Shown here piece after piece: positions 40,334 to 52,800 of a stretch of 64,000 bases of DNA. Source of the DNA: Furcasterigmium furcatum (Eukaryota; Ascomycota; Sordariomycetes; Glomerellales; Plectosphaerellaceae); contig BCIA01000005.1 of the NCBI GenBank assembly GCA_001599815.1, positions 3,480,472-3,544,471 on the forward strand, written 5' to 3'. Under the pieces are notes generated by a model that did not search any database, was not told where the DNA came from, and worked only from the letters and a program-made list of their open reading frames with translations. Every line of letters begins with the position of its first letter. The stretch's first letter is position 1. Made by a program: the position numbers and the translations under genes.

Positions 40334-42574
40334 ATGTCCCCGTCCTCGACGGGCGACTCACCTCGATCAGCAATAGCTACGATTCCGAGACCTTTCCTGA
40401 TGCAGTCGCGAGACAGCTTCCACATCGAGGTCCCCTCGCCTTCCCTCACCGCTGTCAACGGCACGCATGGTCTCAAGTCGCCGTCGGCGCTCAAGGCACA
40501 GAGAACCCCCAGTTTCAGTAGGGATGGTATTTTAGGCGTCGCGCAAAAGGCCCGGAACATGTCACAGTCATCTGATAACCGCGCCGATGGCGCCAACGGC
40601 ATGACGAAGACGCCCAGTGACGAGGGTTCGAATCCGCTCAAGAGGAGGAACACGGATGCCGGGGGCGTCGACTACCCACGAAGGCGGGCCACCATTGCTG
40701 TACGTCTCGGGCTTATACCAGGCCTTCGGCCAAGTCCGCTCGCGGCCAGAGCCAGTTCAAACCTCCCCATGCTAACATCCGCGGTAGTGCGAAGTCTGCA
40801 GATCGAGGAAATCTCGATGCGATGGCACCAAACCCAAGTGCAAGCTCTGCACAGAGCTCGGCGCAGACTGCATCTACAGAGAACCCGGCATCAAGCTGGA
40901 CGCGGGTGACAAACTCATCCTGGAGCGCTTGAATCGCATCGAGAGCCTTCTGCAGATGAACATGGTAGCCGGTCAACCCAGCGGCATTCAGATGAACCCG
41001 GAGTCCCCATCGATGAGCAACGGATCAGGACTCAACGGAGATAGCCTCATGGGCGTGGCCGGCTCAACGAACTTCGTCTCCATCATCCCCAGCGGCGGTC
41101 TCGGAACATGGCACAACCCGACAAACATCTCGACCATGCCCAAGATCCACACAAACGCTGCGCTGCACCTGCTGCAGTGGCCGCTCATCCGTGATCTCGT
41201 CTCCCGTCCCTACGACCCTCAGATCCTGCTTCAGCTCGAAATGGCCCGCGAGCCGCTTCATTCCTTGACCAAGACGCCCTGCGTCGATCTTTCTAACACA
41301 ACAGCCTACATCGAGGCCTACTTTGACAGAGTCAATGTGTGGTATGCGTGTGTGAACCCATACACCTGGAGGAGTCACTACAGAACCGCGCTTTCCAACG
41401 GCTTCCGTGAGGGTGCTGAGAGCTGCATCGTCCTGCTCGTCCTGGCCCTGGGCCAAGCAAGTCTTCGCGGCAGCATCTCCCGAATCGTGCCTGGCGAGGA
41501 CCCCCCGGGCCTGCAGTACTTCACCGCTGCTTGGGCCCTTTTGCCAGGCATGATGACATCGAACAATGTCCTGGCGGCCCAGTGCCACTTGCTGGCCTCC
41601 GCCTATCTTTTCTACTTGGTTCGGCCACTGGAGGCTTGGAACCTGCTTTGCACGACCAGTACCAAACTGCAGCTCCTGCTCATGTCACCGAACAGAGTGC
41701 CGCCGAATCAGAGGGAGCTGACCGAGCGCATCTACTGGAATTCGTTGCTTTTCGAGAGCGACCTACTGGCGGAGCTGGATCTCCCGCATTCCGGAGTCGT
41801 GCAATTCGAGGAAAACGTCGGGCTGCCCGGGGGCTTTGAGGGCGAAGAGTCCGAGGCCATCGGTCGGGATGACCTCTGGTACTTCCTGGCGGAAATTGCC
41901 CTCAGACGACTACTCAACCGAGTAAGCCAGCTCATCTATTCCAAGGATTCCATGGCGTCCACGACGAGCCTGGAACCAGTGGTGGCGGAGCTCGACTTCC
42001 AGCTGTCGCAGTGGTACGAGAGCCTGCCAATACCCCTGCAGTTCCCCTTCACTCGAACGCCGCTGCCCGACCCTGTGCAGACGGTACTCCGACTGCGGTT
42101 CTACGCTTGTCGCACAATTATTTACCGCCCATATATCCTGGCCGTCCTGGACAATGAGCAGGCGATTCTGGACCCGGCTGTTCGCGACAGCTGCCAAAAA
42201 TGCCTCGAGGCATCGGTTCGCCAGTTGGAGCACATCTCCGCGCAGTAAGTGTCGCCCCATTGTCCCATGACCAGCAGGTTTGCCACGTCCAGAGCTAATC
42301 AGGTGGTCACAGCCATGCCGGCCACATGCCGTATCTCTGGCAGGGCGCCCTGTCCATTGTGTCCCAGGCGTTACTGGTAATGGGCGCGACGATGTCACCG
42401 TCCCTGAGCAGCATCCTGCTTGCACTCTGCGGAAACCGGGAGACTATTGATCAAATCATCAATGATGTCGTCATGGAGGTCGAGAGGTACTCGATTCTTG
42501 CGCCCAGTCTGAGCTTGGCAGCCGAGATCATCAAGGAAGCCGAAGTGAGGAGGCGGGCGTTCCTCAGCGGATGA
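40334..42574 (+). CDS. Zn2Cys6 transcription factor with fungal-specific regulatory domain
   Basis: Exons 40334-40699, 40788-42244 and 42313-42574 encode 694 aa. Residues 1-122 are polar and disordered. The zinc cluster starts exactly at exon 2: CEVCRSRKSRCDGTKPKCKLC, then ELGADC, with the canonical spacing. A leucine-rich LILERLNRIESLLQMN follows and could form a dimerising coiled coil. The middle region (about residues 230-560) has features of the fungal-specific transcription factor domain: YIEAYFDRVNVWYACVNP, AESCIVLLVLALG, AAQCHLLASAYLFYLVRPLEAW and RIYWNSLLFESDLLAELDLP. It is nuclear by family. The frame is open for 122 codons upstream of the chosen ATG (to 39968), but those codons read as leader. 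Target genes are not known. Confidence 0.87.
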
Positions 42575-45500
42575 TCACCACACCGTCACTACCGGAACTC
42601 ACGACGATGAGACGCGCATACTGGGAACGCCGGCAGCCTCGGCCTGCATACAATACACCTTTTAACCATATAGGGGTACCAGGCGAACGACAACTCACCA
42701 CCACCACCCTCTCCACCAATGCCTTCCACAGGTGTACTACTATCTGGGGAGGCACCCACCCATACGTTTTTCACTTCAACGGCCAAGGCTGGAAGCAGCG
42801 CAGATGCGACCCAGCGACCGGGTGACTCTTGGCACATTTGCGAGTGCAGTGCATGAGAAAAGGCACGGGGCAGATGGGGCACGCCGCCTCGATGCGAAGG
42901 TGGATGAACCTCACGATACGCGAGCCCGCTGCCGCTGGCTCCGGCGCTGACAAGAGACACTGGCAGCTGCAGGATTTATCCTGCCTGCCACGTTGGCACG
43001 CACGGTTGGTGTTCGAGGAGCATTCGGGATGCCCAGGACACGAAGGGGAAAAGAAAGTGCCTGGGCTGGGGTACAGTAGGCCGGGGTTGCACTGGGAGTG
43101 CCCCCTGGACTTGGGGGGGTGGACGTGGAGAACGCCCTGGTTGGCGGGTAATCACTGCTCGCACGGTGTCCGGGCCGACACTCCGACGGAGACCAATCAC
43201 AGGATCGCGAGGAACCACCCCAAGCAGACGATAATTCGACAGGACCCCGGACGACATTTCTTGAAGAGGGTGAGGGGCCACAAGTGCGCAGGAGGCGCAG
43301 GACGTGGTCACGGCGGCGGGCATCGCAGGATTCCCGGGATTAGGCCGTCATGGCTCCCGTCACTCGTCGGAGACGATTGCGCGGTCCGATATCTCCTCGG
43401 TGATGGAAGTATCGTGGCCTCCCGTTAATGTGGAAGATATGCTCCTGCGACTTGGGGTGTACGAGGTGTCATCGGGCGCTGGAACAGCGTGGTAGAAGCC
43501 CCGGGAGATGCAACGGCCGACGGCTCGGACAATGGACAAAAGGGTTCACGGGGAATGGAAAACAGCCTAATGCATGGGTGGGTGGATGGGGTGCCCTGGA
43601 ACGGCACTGGAAGGATTCCTTTCCTGATCATTTCTCGGGGCGGGAGAAAGAGAGACATATTATGACGGCAAGGGATCGTTTGGGGAAACACCACGCGCAT
43701 TAGTTAGGAGGGAGGGCAAGCTCACGTACAGTACCCCGTGTCTGATGTAAAATTAGTAGATTGCGACGTCATGACAAGTTCCGTATCTGTCTTCTGGTGA
43801 CGACTGTTCTCGGAACACTGCAGGCAGCACTCATCAAGTAAGGTGTTCGTACGTATGCACTACTATGAAGCAATGCTGCGGGAGAAATTGCTCTGCAGAC
43901 GAGCTCATTTCCGACCTTCGCCCCCAGTCCCGGCGATGTGCGCTGTGACTCTGCGGCGTGGCGCCGGGCGCGAGATTTGGCGAAGGGGAAAGTGGACTTT
44001 GCGGGCGAGTCGTCAGACCATGCCCAGGGCTGATGGACCGGGGGGAGGTCTGGGCCGTGTTATCGGGATGGGGAAATCTCGAGATGCAGGCGCGGAGATG
44101 CTGGTTTCTGGGAGGTGGGCACGGGGGAGGGCCTTTCGTTCACGATAAAGATGACCTCGGAGAGAGAACCTGCTAGGGGAACATGCTGCGCGTTTGCGGT
44201 GCGCGGGGTGCATGCTTGTTGGTTGGCAAGTTGGGTCAACCAGCCTGTCCTTTTGGCACAGCTCATTGCCAGATGGAGAAGGTCGTTCTGGGAGGGGACT
44301 TGTGTCTGGTCTCTGGGTCGGAGCTCGCTGATCGTGGCCCTGACTCTGGACTGCTGAACATGGGACCCTGCCTGCCGTTGAGTCCTTCCGGGTATCGAGA
44401 GGCGTTCTGGCTGTCGCAGCGCATGCGGTACTGTATGCGTAGAGTGGCAAGGTGTTCCCCGGACTCTGCGACGCGGGCCTGGTCTTAGCACAGCAATATT
44501 GAGAATGGGTCTCGCTACAGCATGTAAGTACAAGTACTAGAGGCGGTAGTTGGGACGGGTGCGAGGAGGGCGGCGCCCTCGCAGAGTCTCGCTTCTTTTC
44601 GCTACAGCGGCCTCCCGCCGGCCTGGGATGGTTGTCGAGGGTTCAGTCAGGGCCGGGGGCGGTTCGTCGCCGTGCATGGAAGCGACCCCGGATCTGCGGT
44701 GGAATTGACGGATGCTTGGCATGGCAGTGAACCGACGCTCGGAGCTCCAGGCCAGGCTGCTTGTTGTATGTCGTCCTGGCCCGGGATGACGGATGATGAT
44801 TGCATTTGGAGCCGTGTTGCTCCGGGTGTCATTTTGTCCGCTCCGCTCTTGAAAGTCATGCATGCTCTTGACATCAATCCTACCGCAAAGAATTGCCGGA
44901 AGAGGCACGCATGCCGATACGATACGAGATCAGAATGAGCCAAGCGAAAGAGAGTGTGGTGAGACCAGAGCAGAGGCCGCCAGAAGAGGCGAGCCCGCGA
45001 CTCAGTCTGAGGCAGCCCGAGGATGAACGAGTGGGATTCTTCGCAGTCCGCTCCTGAAAGTGTCGTCGGGATGCTCTTGGCATAAGCAACTCCCGCGGGT
45101 AGGAGCACAGTCCATGGCTCTGAAGAGCTAAGTGACGAGCAGGTGCCAACGACACTTGCCTTCCGACTGGCAGTTGAGGTCAATGCCTGCCATGACTGTG
45201 CCGGTGACTAAGCTCGGCCAGTGCTAGCCAGGCAGCGAGAGTGAGCTGAGCTAGCTCGCCAACCTCCTTAAATCGACTTTGGATCATTGGATGGGCGCTG
45301 TGATTTGCTGCTCAGCACAAACTCCAAGACCCAAGACTCGTTTGCCTCGCGCGCTTGGGCTTCTCCAGCCCCCAACTCCTCCAATCCTCCTCGCCAACTC
45401 GCCTCGCCTCCACCCGTGGCGCAGTCAATCCCTCATGGGCGCCATCTTCAGCTCCCCGGTTGGCGAGCCTTCAGCAGGTGGCACGAGACATTGGTCAGGG

Positions 45501-46003
45501 ACGCACCTACACCTACACCCATCCATGCTTGTGGAACACGGCCAATACCAGGTGGGCACCTCGTGGTTACACCCAGCACCAACTTCGACGTCCTGCCCCC
45601 GTTACTACTCACTCGCCCTGTGATCAATCACTTCACCCCCAAGAGGCAGCAGACTGACGAGAGACAAGCCGAAGGTCAAAAGGCACATACATCCCCCCCT
45701 CGCCGCCGCCATCCATCTATCACATCGGGCGGCGAGACTGGTGCCCAATTCTCAGTGCTTCGCAGCTGGGCCCTCGCTCGCCTTGCGTCTTGCCAATCAC
45801 CGTCATCGACCACGCTTCAATCAGTCGCAGGGCGGACGGTATCGGCCTGTCTCCATCCTCCCTCCCGCGACGTCCCAGCCGTGTAGCTGCATCTTGACGC
45901 CCAATCACCACCTGCGCGGGGCATGCATTGACACCTTCCAGTAGCTCTCGCCAGCTATTCCATGCCGCCGCCCTCGGCCCTTGAATGAGGCTGTCCACGC
46001 CCA
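42575..46003. other. 3.4-kb gene-free block upstream of the RBR gene
   Basis: No supported coding region or RNA gene. It probably contains the 3' end of the regulator and a long promoter or leader for the RBR gene; the last 700 nt are CT/CA-rich on the plus strand. Leader introns are possible. Confidence 0.45.
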
Positions 46004-48737
46004 ATGGCGTACTCGGGCGTCCAGGTCTTCGATGGACACCACCGCCCAAGGAGACACCTGCAGAGCCTGTCGTCCACCAGCACCAGATATGATTGGCGCC
46101 CCGACGGGCCTGTGCCGCTTGATTCGCTGCCTCATCGTGCGAGGTCCTCGGGTCGACATATACAATCCGTCTATGAGCCGGCCTCTGCTCCAGGACATGC
46201 TCGACCTCTTTGGCCCGTGAGCTCGCCCGCGCACGCCGCGACGATGCCCGTCCTGACGAGGTCCCCAACGGCTTCATATCAGAGACCCGGCGGCGACCCC
46301 TATGCGCATCCCTCTTACCGTGCCGACGCTGCCTCTCCCTCCGGCGCCCGACGAAGCCTGCGCCGCGAGGTGAGCCCACCCTCGGCACGCCACTACCGAA
46401 CGACACCTGATACCACTCAGTCATCCCGGACCTCGGTCTGCGAATCTGACGGGGAGTCCGAGATCACGGTTGAAACCCAGGATGAGAGGCACAAGTTGCC
46501 CGTGAGGCGAGTGAGGGAGGACGAGCACAGGCATCCTCGTCACGTTGAGCTTGACACGGCCCGCCATGTGCGACGCCCATCTCCAGATAGGCGGAGGGAA
46601 CGGCGCCAGCATGTCAGGGATATGGTCGAAGAGTCGTCCGAGGATGAAATGCCCACGCCGCCTCGCGGCTGGGCCGACCACCACTCTCCGACGCGGTATC
46701 GGTCGAGGCAGTCATCGCGTCAGCCGTCCGAGATGCTCCCGTCTGACAGCTCTGTCCGCTATGTGCTACCCCGTCGCAGCCACAGCGCGATCGAGGAACC
46801 CCGCAACATGCGAACCCTGGAAAGGTTGGCAGTCACCGTATCACTCCCCTCCCCTCGCACACCGTTGACCCCCGTGAGTAGCAGGATGTCCAGGAAGGAT
46901 GACGGCCAGGTCGTGCATGTCGACAGCCGGCCGCCGCCGGTCAGGCGGTCCAACACAAACCCTGCGTCTCATGTAACGTCCCACAGCACCACCTCTTCCA
47001 GGAGAAAATCCCACATTCTCGGCAATTTCCTGGGTCCTGCAGCGCAGGGCAAGGCCCCCGAGAAGCCCGCCAAGCAGTAAGAGCACCATCGGCAGCTGCG
47101 GCCTGCCTGCCTTTTGTCCCCCGTCTCAGGCTGACATCTTCCAAGAGTGCAATGCGTGATATGTCTCGATGACTTTCCCGCCAGCAGAATCCCCAAGTTC
47201 AAGTGCGGTCATCGCATGTGCAGCAATTGTCTCAAGACGATCTTTAAACGCTCCGTCAAGGAGCCACAGGAGATGCCGCCAAAATGCTGCTCGCAGCCGA
47301 TTCCACTTAAGTATGTCGACCAGCTCTTCTCGACCAGCTTCAAGAAGACGTGGAACAAGAAGCTGGTGGAGTTCTCGACGCGCAACCGTGTATACTGCCC
47401 GTACAAGCGATGCGGCGAGTGGATCAAGCCTGAGAACATCCATCACACCGACGACGGCCGGAAGTGCGCCAAGTGCAGCCATTGCAACAGGAAGGTATGC
47501 TGCACGTGCAACAACAAGTGGCATTCGTCCAAAAAGTGCCCCAGCGACGAGGAGACGAACAAGATATTAGAACAGGCCAAGGAGGCCGGATGGCAGCGAT
47601 GCTACAAATGCAAGGAGATGGTGGAGCTGAAGGAGGGATGTAATCACATGACATGGTGAGCCTGGCCTGACAACGTCTTATGATGAACCATGGCACTAAC
47701 GAGCAGCCAGCCGGTGCGGTGGACAGTTTTGTATGATATGCGGATCAAAGTGGAAATCGTGCGAATGCCCGTGGTTCAGGTATGACACACCGGAGGAGGA
47801 CCGTCTCGAGATGCAGGCCCCGGTCCGGCTAGACAGTCACGGACTGGAAAGGCTCGACAACCACCACGAATCGGGCAGGGCATCTCGGGCATATGAATCG
47901 GGCGTCGTGCCTAACGCAGTGCGCCAGCGCGCCATGAGTTATGATGACGAGCTTGTTATGAAGAGACTACAAGAACGGCAGGACGGCGACGTCTCGCGAC
48001 GGCGGAGGCAAAGAGACCATCGTCGCTTCCACAGGGAGGTGGACGAGGATGACGACGACGATGATGACTACCAGGCTACCCGCGAGCGCGGCCTGGTGGG
48101 CATCGGGGATACGGCAGCACACTTTATGAATGACGACTACAGAAGAGGATCACAGCACATTGTCGTACCACCATCGCCGCCTCCGGCAGCGCCCCCGCCG
48201 CCAGCAGACCCGTTTGAGCGGCCCGTCGTCGACGCGGGGGGCGATTACCTTGCCGACGTCGGCCGGGCACGCGGCGGGCCCCGGCACAGTTCCGTGGAGC
48301 GGCGACTGGCAGACCGGCTTTCCGAGTTCCGCCAGAGCCCGAGAGGCGGCGTGCCGCAGAATGGGGTGAACCCCATGATGGGATCCCCCGGCCCGCCGGC
48401 GCCGCCTCCCCTCCCTCCCCCGCACCCGATGCACAGGCCCCCTCCGCCGATGGCGCCGCCGATGACAATGATGCACCGGCCGGTGATGGAGCAGGAGATG
48501 GGCTACGGGATGCCCCCGCCCCGGTTGATGAGGGCGTCCATGTCGGACCCGTCGGGGATGGTGACGCCGGGGGAGTACGGGCGTGAGGAGACCAGGCGGT
48601 CACTGCGCCGGGGCGGGCCGCGGGAGAAGCCGAGATCGTCGATGCTCGCGGGTCTCTCGGGGATGGGGAGGGGGATGAACCGGGTGTTCGAGTGGAGGAA
48701 CCACGTCGAGCCGGGAGAGCCGCGGGATGAGGGCTAG
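46004..48737 (+). CDS. RBR (RING-IBR-RING) E3 ubiquitin ligase
   Basis: Exons 46004-47076, 47146-47655 and 47711-48737 give 869 aa; a start at 46244 (MPVLTRSP) would give 789 aa and is equally possible. The N-terminal 357 residues are polar, rich in Ser, Arg and Pro. RING1 is CVICLDDF...CGHRMCSNCL. The IBR contains YCPYKRCGEWI and CSHCNRKVCCTCNNKWH. RING2 is CYKCKEMVELKEGCNHMTC followed by RCGGQFCMICGSKW. In RBR ligases ubiquitin is first carried on the RING2 cysteine of the HMxC motif; here that codon (Cys528) is TG|C, split by intron 2. The C-terminal third is disordered with an acidic Asp run and long Pro-rich stretches. It resembles fungal Ariadne-like or IBR proteins; substrates are unknown. 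Confidence 0.9.
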
Positions 48738-49823
48738 GGGTATGCGAACAGCGGATATATGACTGACGATATTGGAGTTTGGGAGGTTATGTCACATGCT
48801 TGGGAGGGCTGGATGTAACTTTAGTATTTGAGGATTCGATGCTGAACATAATGATGACGTTTGACTCCGAATACTGTCGCAAGACTCCGACGACGTGGAC
48901 AGAGTGCGGTCAGGGGCAGAATATTAGTCCTCTGGCCACGGGTCGGTTACCCGAATGGGATTATTTGGGCGCCGTCCCGCCGGTCGAAGAGGGCAGCAAG
49001 CTGAACTGGAGGGCTGACGACGTTCTCCGAGGAGGCGCAGCAGCAAACAGCTTTAACTTTTTCGGGAAAGCTCGTGGTTCTTCTGGAGATGGTGTCACTG
49101 CTGAACGGAAAAGGGGCTCGAGTTTCATGGAGTTTTAGCCCCTGAATCGCGCCGAGGGGGAGAAAGCACCATCGAGCGAGCTAGGTCTTTCCACAAATGG
49201 AAGCAACGTGCCGGAGGTCCCGGAGGCCGATGGGAAGGAACGGCCGTCTCGGGGGCTTGGGGAAGCCGATGGGGCGCCCCACATGCCCCTTCCCGCGAGC
49301 GAGCAGCACCTCTGACATCAACGGACATGAACCAATCACGGATGAATCAGCTGCCTATCCGGCACCTTTCTCTCGTGTGCTTCTCTTTCGCCCGCCATCC
49401 AACTACATCATCAGGCTGTGCAGAAAGGCCAAGACCTGGACCGACCGGAACCCAACTCGACTATTGCACCGCCGGGGACTTATCGACGCCCCAGGAACAC
49501 ATCTCGCCAAGAGAAGCAAGCATTCACACTGGGCCCTGCCCTGTCCTGTCCTGACCGCTACAAGAGGGTGCGCCTACTACTCTGCCTCGTGCCTCAACAC
49601 CCCCCGACTCGACTCTCCTTCGCTGCCGGCTTATCCGTCGTCGCTCGACTCAATAGTCCCCCGCGACTCCGAAAGATCACAGCAACAACAGGCACGACAT
49701 GGTGTTGTCCGCGAGTCCAACTCCCACCGACCGCGACGACTCCTCCGCCGCCGCCGCCACTACCTACCCCGCGATAATTCTCTCCGTCTCCCGACCGACC
49801 GCTCCCACAACGCAGACACCGCA
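48738..49823. other. Intergenic, ROG1-like gene leader
   Basis: The frame of the next gene is open back to an ATG at 49197, but those 209 codons are Arg/Ser/His-rich with no domain and look like untranslated leader. No other gene is seen. Confidence 0.5.
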
Positions 49824-52800
49824 ATGCTGCTCATACACCAAATAGGCACCGTCAAGATTGGAGAGGTCGTCCGCTACACCGTCACTTACACCCCGTCCCA
49901 AGACCGCATCCTCCCCTCTCCCGAGACACTCTACTTGCGCATCCGCAACACCTCCGCGATCGCCCTGCGCGCCGCCTTTGTTCATGGCCCCTACAACCTC
50001 TGCGTCGCCGCCTATCCCGCCTCCTATAACCCGAACCGGAAGTTCAACAACCCCCGCCGCTATGGCGTCCCCGAGTTTGAGCCCATGGTCAAGGCCGGCG
50101 GTTCTTGGCAGTGCGAGCTGGTCGTCCCTGAACACATCCGCCAGAACGCCGGCATCGGCAGCAATGGCCAGCACTTTGGAGGCACCGTCAACCCTGGCCT
50201 GCATGAGACGGAAAGCGCCAGCTGGATCGTCGAGGTGTCCTCCCAGGTCATCTTCTCCACGTCTGCCGCCGTTGGCTACGAAATTGTCTTGGCACGCGAC
50301 GAGAAGAGCCTCACCCTCAGCACTTCTCTGCCCGTAATTGGCGGCCAGGCGCAAATCCCTCAGCCTGGCAAGGTGGGCGACCACCAACATGAGCCTGGTT
50401 ACAAGGAGACACCCGGAAGTGCGCCGGCCAAGGGTGTTTTCTCCCGGGCCATTCGCCTCAAGGTCGAAGACACGGCCACCCTGTGGAACACACCGCGCCT
50501 CCCGGGATGGGAGTATGGCGTGAAGCATGCGGAGAAGACCAGACTAGAGAAAGTCCGGCCGCGCATCCCCGGCCAGAAAGAAGAGCCGGAGGAGCGACTG
50601 GCCAAAAAGCTGAAGCAGAAGAAAGTCCACCTGGTGGTCTTGACCCATGGGCTGCATAGTAATCTCGGGGCTGACTTGCTCTACCTCAAGGAGAGCATCG
50701 ATGCGACGGTCAGGCAAGCCAAGGTGGATGCCAAGAAACGGAGGGCCAAGGAGCGGGAAGAGCGAAACGCCAAGGCCGCCGCCGCTCGCGAGCAGAAGGA
50801 CTCAACCTCTGCTGAGGCGCAACCCCAAGCAGAGCAAGAGGATCCGGTGAACGAGGACGACGATTCGGATGACGAAGACGAGGAGGTCATCGTGAGAGGT
50901 TTCTCGGGCAATGCCACACGCACCGAGAGGGGCATCAAATTTCTGGGCAAACGGCTTGCGAGATATGTTCTCTCAACGTGCTATCCCGACCAACCCTACC
51001 TACCCTCCATCAAGGGAGCAGCAGACTCCCTGACGGCCAACGTCAAGCAACACGAGGGAAAGCCGGTGCATAAGCACAGCTCGGTCCACAAGGATGACAC
51101 CGAGACGCAACGCCCTTACAAGATCACGAGCATCAGTTTCATTGCCCACTCTCTCGGAGGCTTGGTACAGACGTACGCCGTTGCCTACATCGAGAAGCAT
51201 TCGCCACAGTTCTTCCATCTCATCAAGCCCATCAACTTCGTGGCGCTTGCGACTCCGTTCCTAGGATTGAGCAACGAGAATCCTCTCTACGTCAAGTTTG
51301 CCCTCGACTTTGGCCTGGTGGGCAGGACCGGGCAGGACCTTGGTCTGACATGGCGTGCCCCGACTATTGCAAGAAGCGGCTGGGGTGCCATTGTCAGCAA
51401 CCTCGGCGAGAGCGCGCACAAGCGGGTGGTGGGGGAGAGCAGGCCAGAATCGAAGCCTCTCCTCCGCATCCTGCCCACGGGCCCTGCCCACACCGCCCTG
51501 AAGAGGTTTCGAAACCGGACCATCTACTCCAACGTTGTTAACGACGGTATCGTCCCACTGAGGACGAGCTGCTTGTTGTTCCTGGACTGGCAAGGTCTCG
51601 GACGTGTCGAGAAAGCTCGCCGTGACGCTGGCTTGGTCGAGACTCTAGTTGGCGTTGGTTGGGCAGAGTTGACGGGAGCCAACGTGACCGGCGCTAGAAG
51701 GGAGGCTCGGCAGCTGCCCCCAGAGGACGACGAGGACGACTCCGGCACAGCGACGCCGACAGCGCCGGAGAACGCTGCCGAAGTCCCTCAGCCCTCAGAG
51801 AATGCCATCATCGAGGACGATAGGGCCAGCCTTCGATCAGTAGGAAGCCCGTATGCCGAGAATGGCCACACGCCGCAGCCTGTCGAGACGCCCAATACTG
51901 GGCCGCTTTCCGGGTTCTTCAACTTTTTCAGGAGCAGCGAGCCACAAAGCACCGCAGCATCGACACAACTCTCGCCGAAGCAGAATAAGATCTACCGCCG
52001 GAGCCAGACGATCAAATTTGATGATGAGTCTGCCACCACATCGTCAACGTCGTTTGGGTCAAAGGTGACGACAGGGAATGAGTACGAGCATGACCCCGAG
52101 GGCATGACCGCACCACCTCGCACGACATTTTTCGAATCGGCGCATGACCTGATCAACCCGACGTTGCCGTCCACCGACTACGTATTGGATCCCTCAAAGA
52201 GGCCGAGAACCATCTTCCACGACAGGGTGTACCACCCCTCAGACATCCCTCCGCCGCCTCTGAAGAAGAAGTCTGTAAGTTCGACTACCGGCTCACTCTC
52301 TTTGCTCAGGCGTAACACGAATGCGTCGAGCATCACGACGGGGACTACTGCAAGCTCCAACATCGACGCAAAGGATCATGCCGCCGATACGGCGTCATCG
52401 TCCCCATATCCAAGCCAAGGCACCGATCGCCAGGATTCTATGCTCTCAACCAAGGACTATGATGACACGTTGCACACCAACCCTGGCAAGGCGGCCGACG
52501 AGGAGATTGACGGCTCCCAGATGCGTGTCGAGGAAAAGATTGCCCGGGCATACCACCGCGGCATCGCCTGGCGCAAGGTCCTCGTCAAAGTCGAACCGGA
52601 CGCGCATAACAACATCATCGTCCGGCGTATGTTTGCCAACGCCTTTGGCTGGCCTGTCGTGAAGCACATGGTAGACGCACATTTCTCGGATGCCGCAACA
52701 GCTCGCACTCGCGTCGATGACGAGGCTGCCGAGGAGCGTGCGCTCGACATGAGCCAGCCGCCTGACCAGTTCGGCGGGGAGATCAAGCAGACTCAGGGNG

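Noticed and set aside
40624..40640. B-box-like GGTTCGAATCC as a tRNA remnant
   Set aside because: It lies inside the Zn2Cys6 coding exon, with no acceptor, D or anticodon arms around it.
49764..50528. Minus-strand 254-codon frame opposite the ROG1-like gene
   Set aside because: Antisense to a clear coding region with good codon use; no independent start context or domain.
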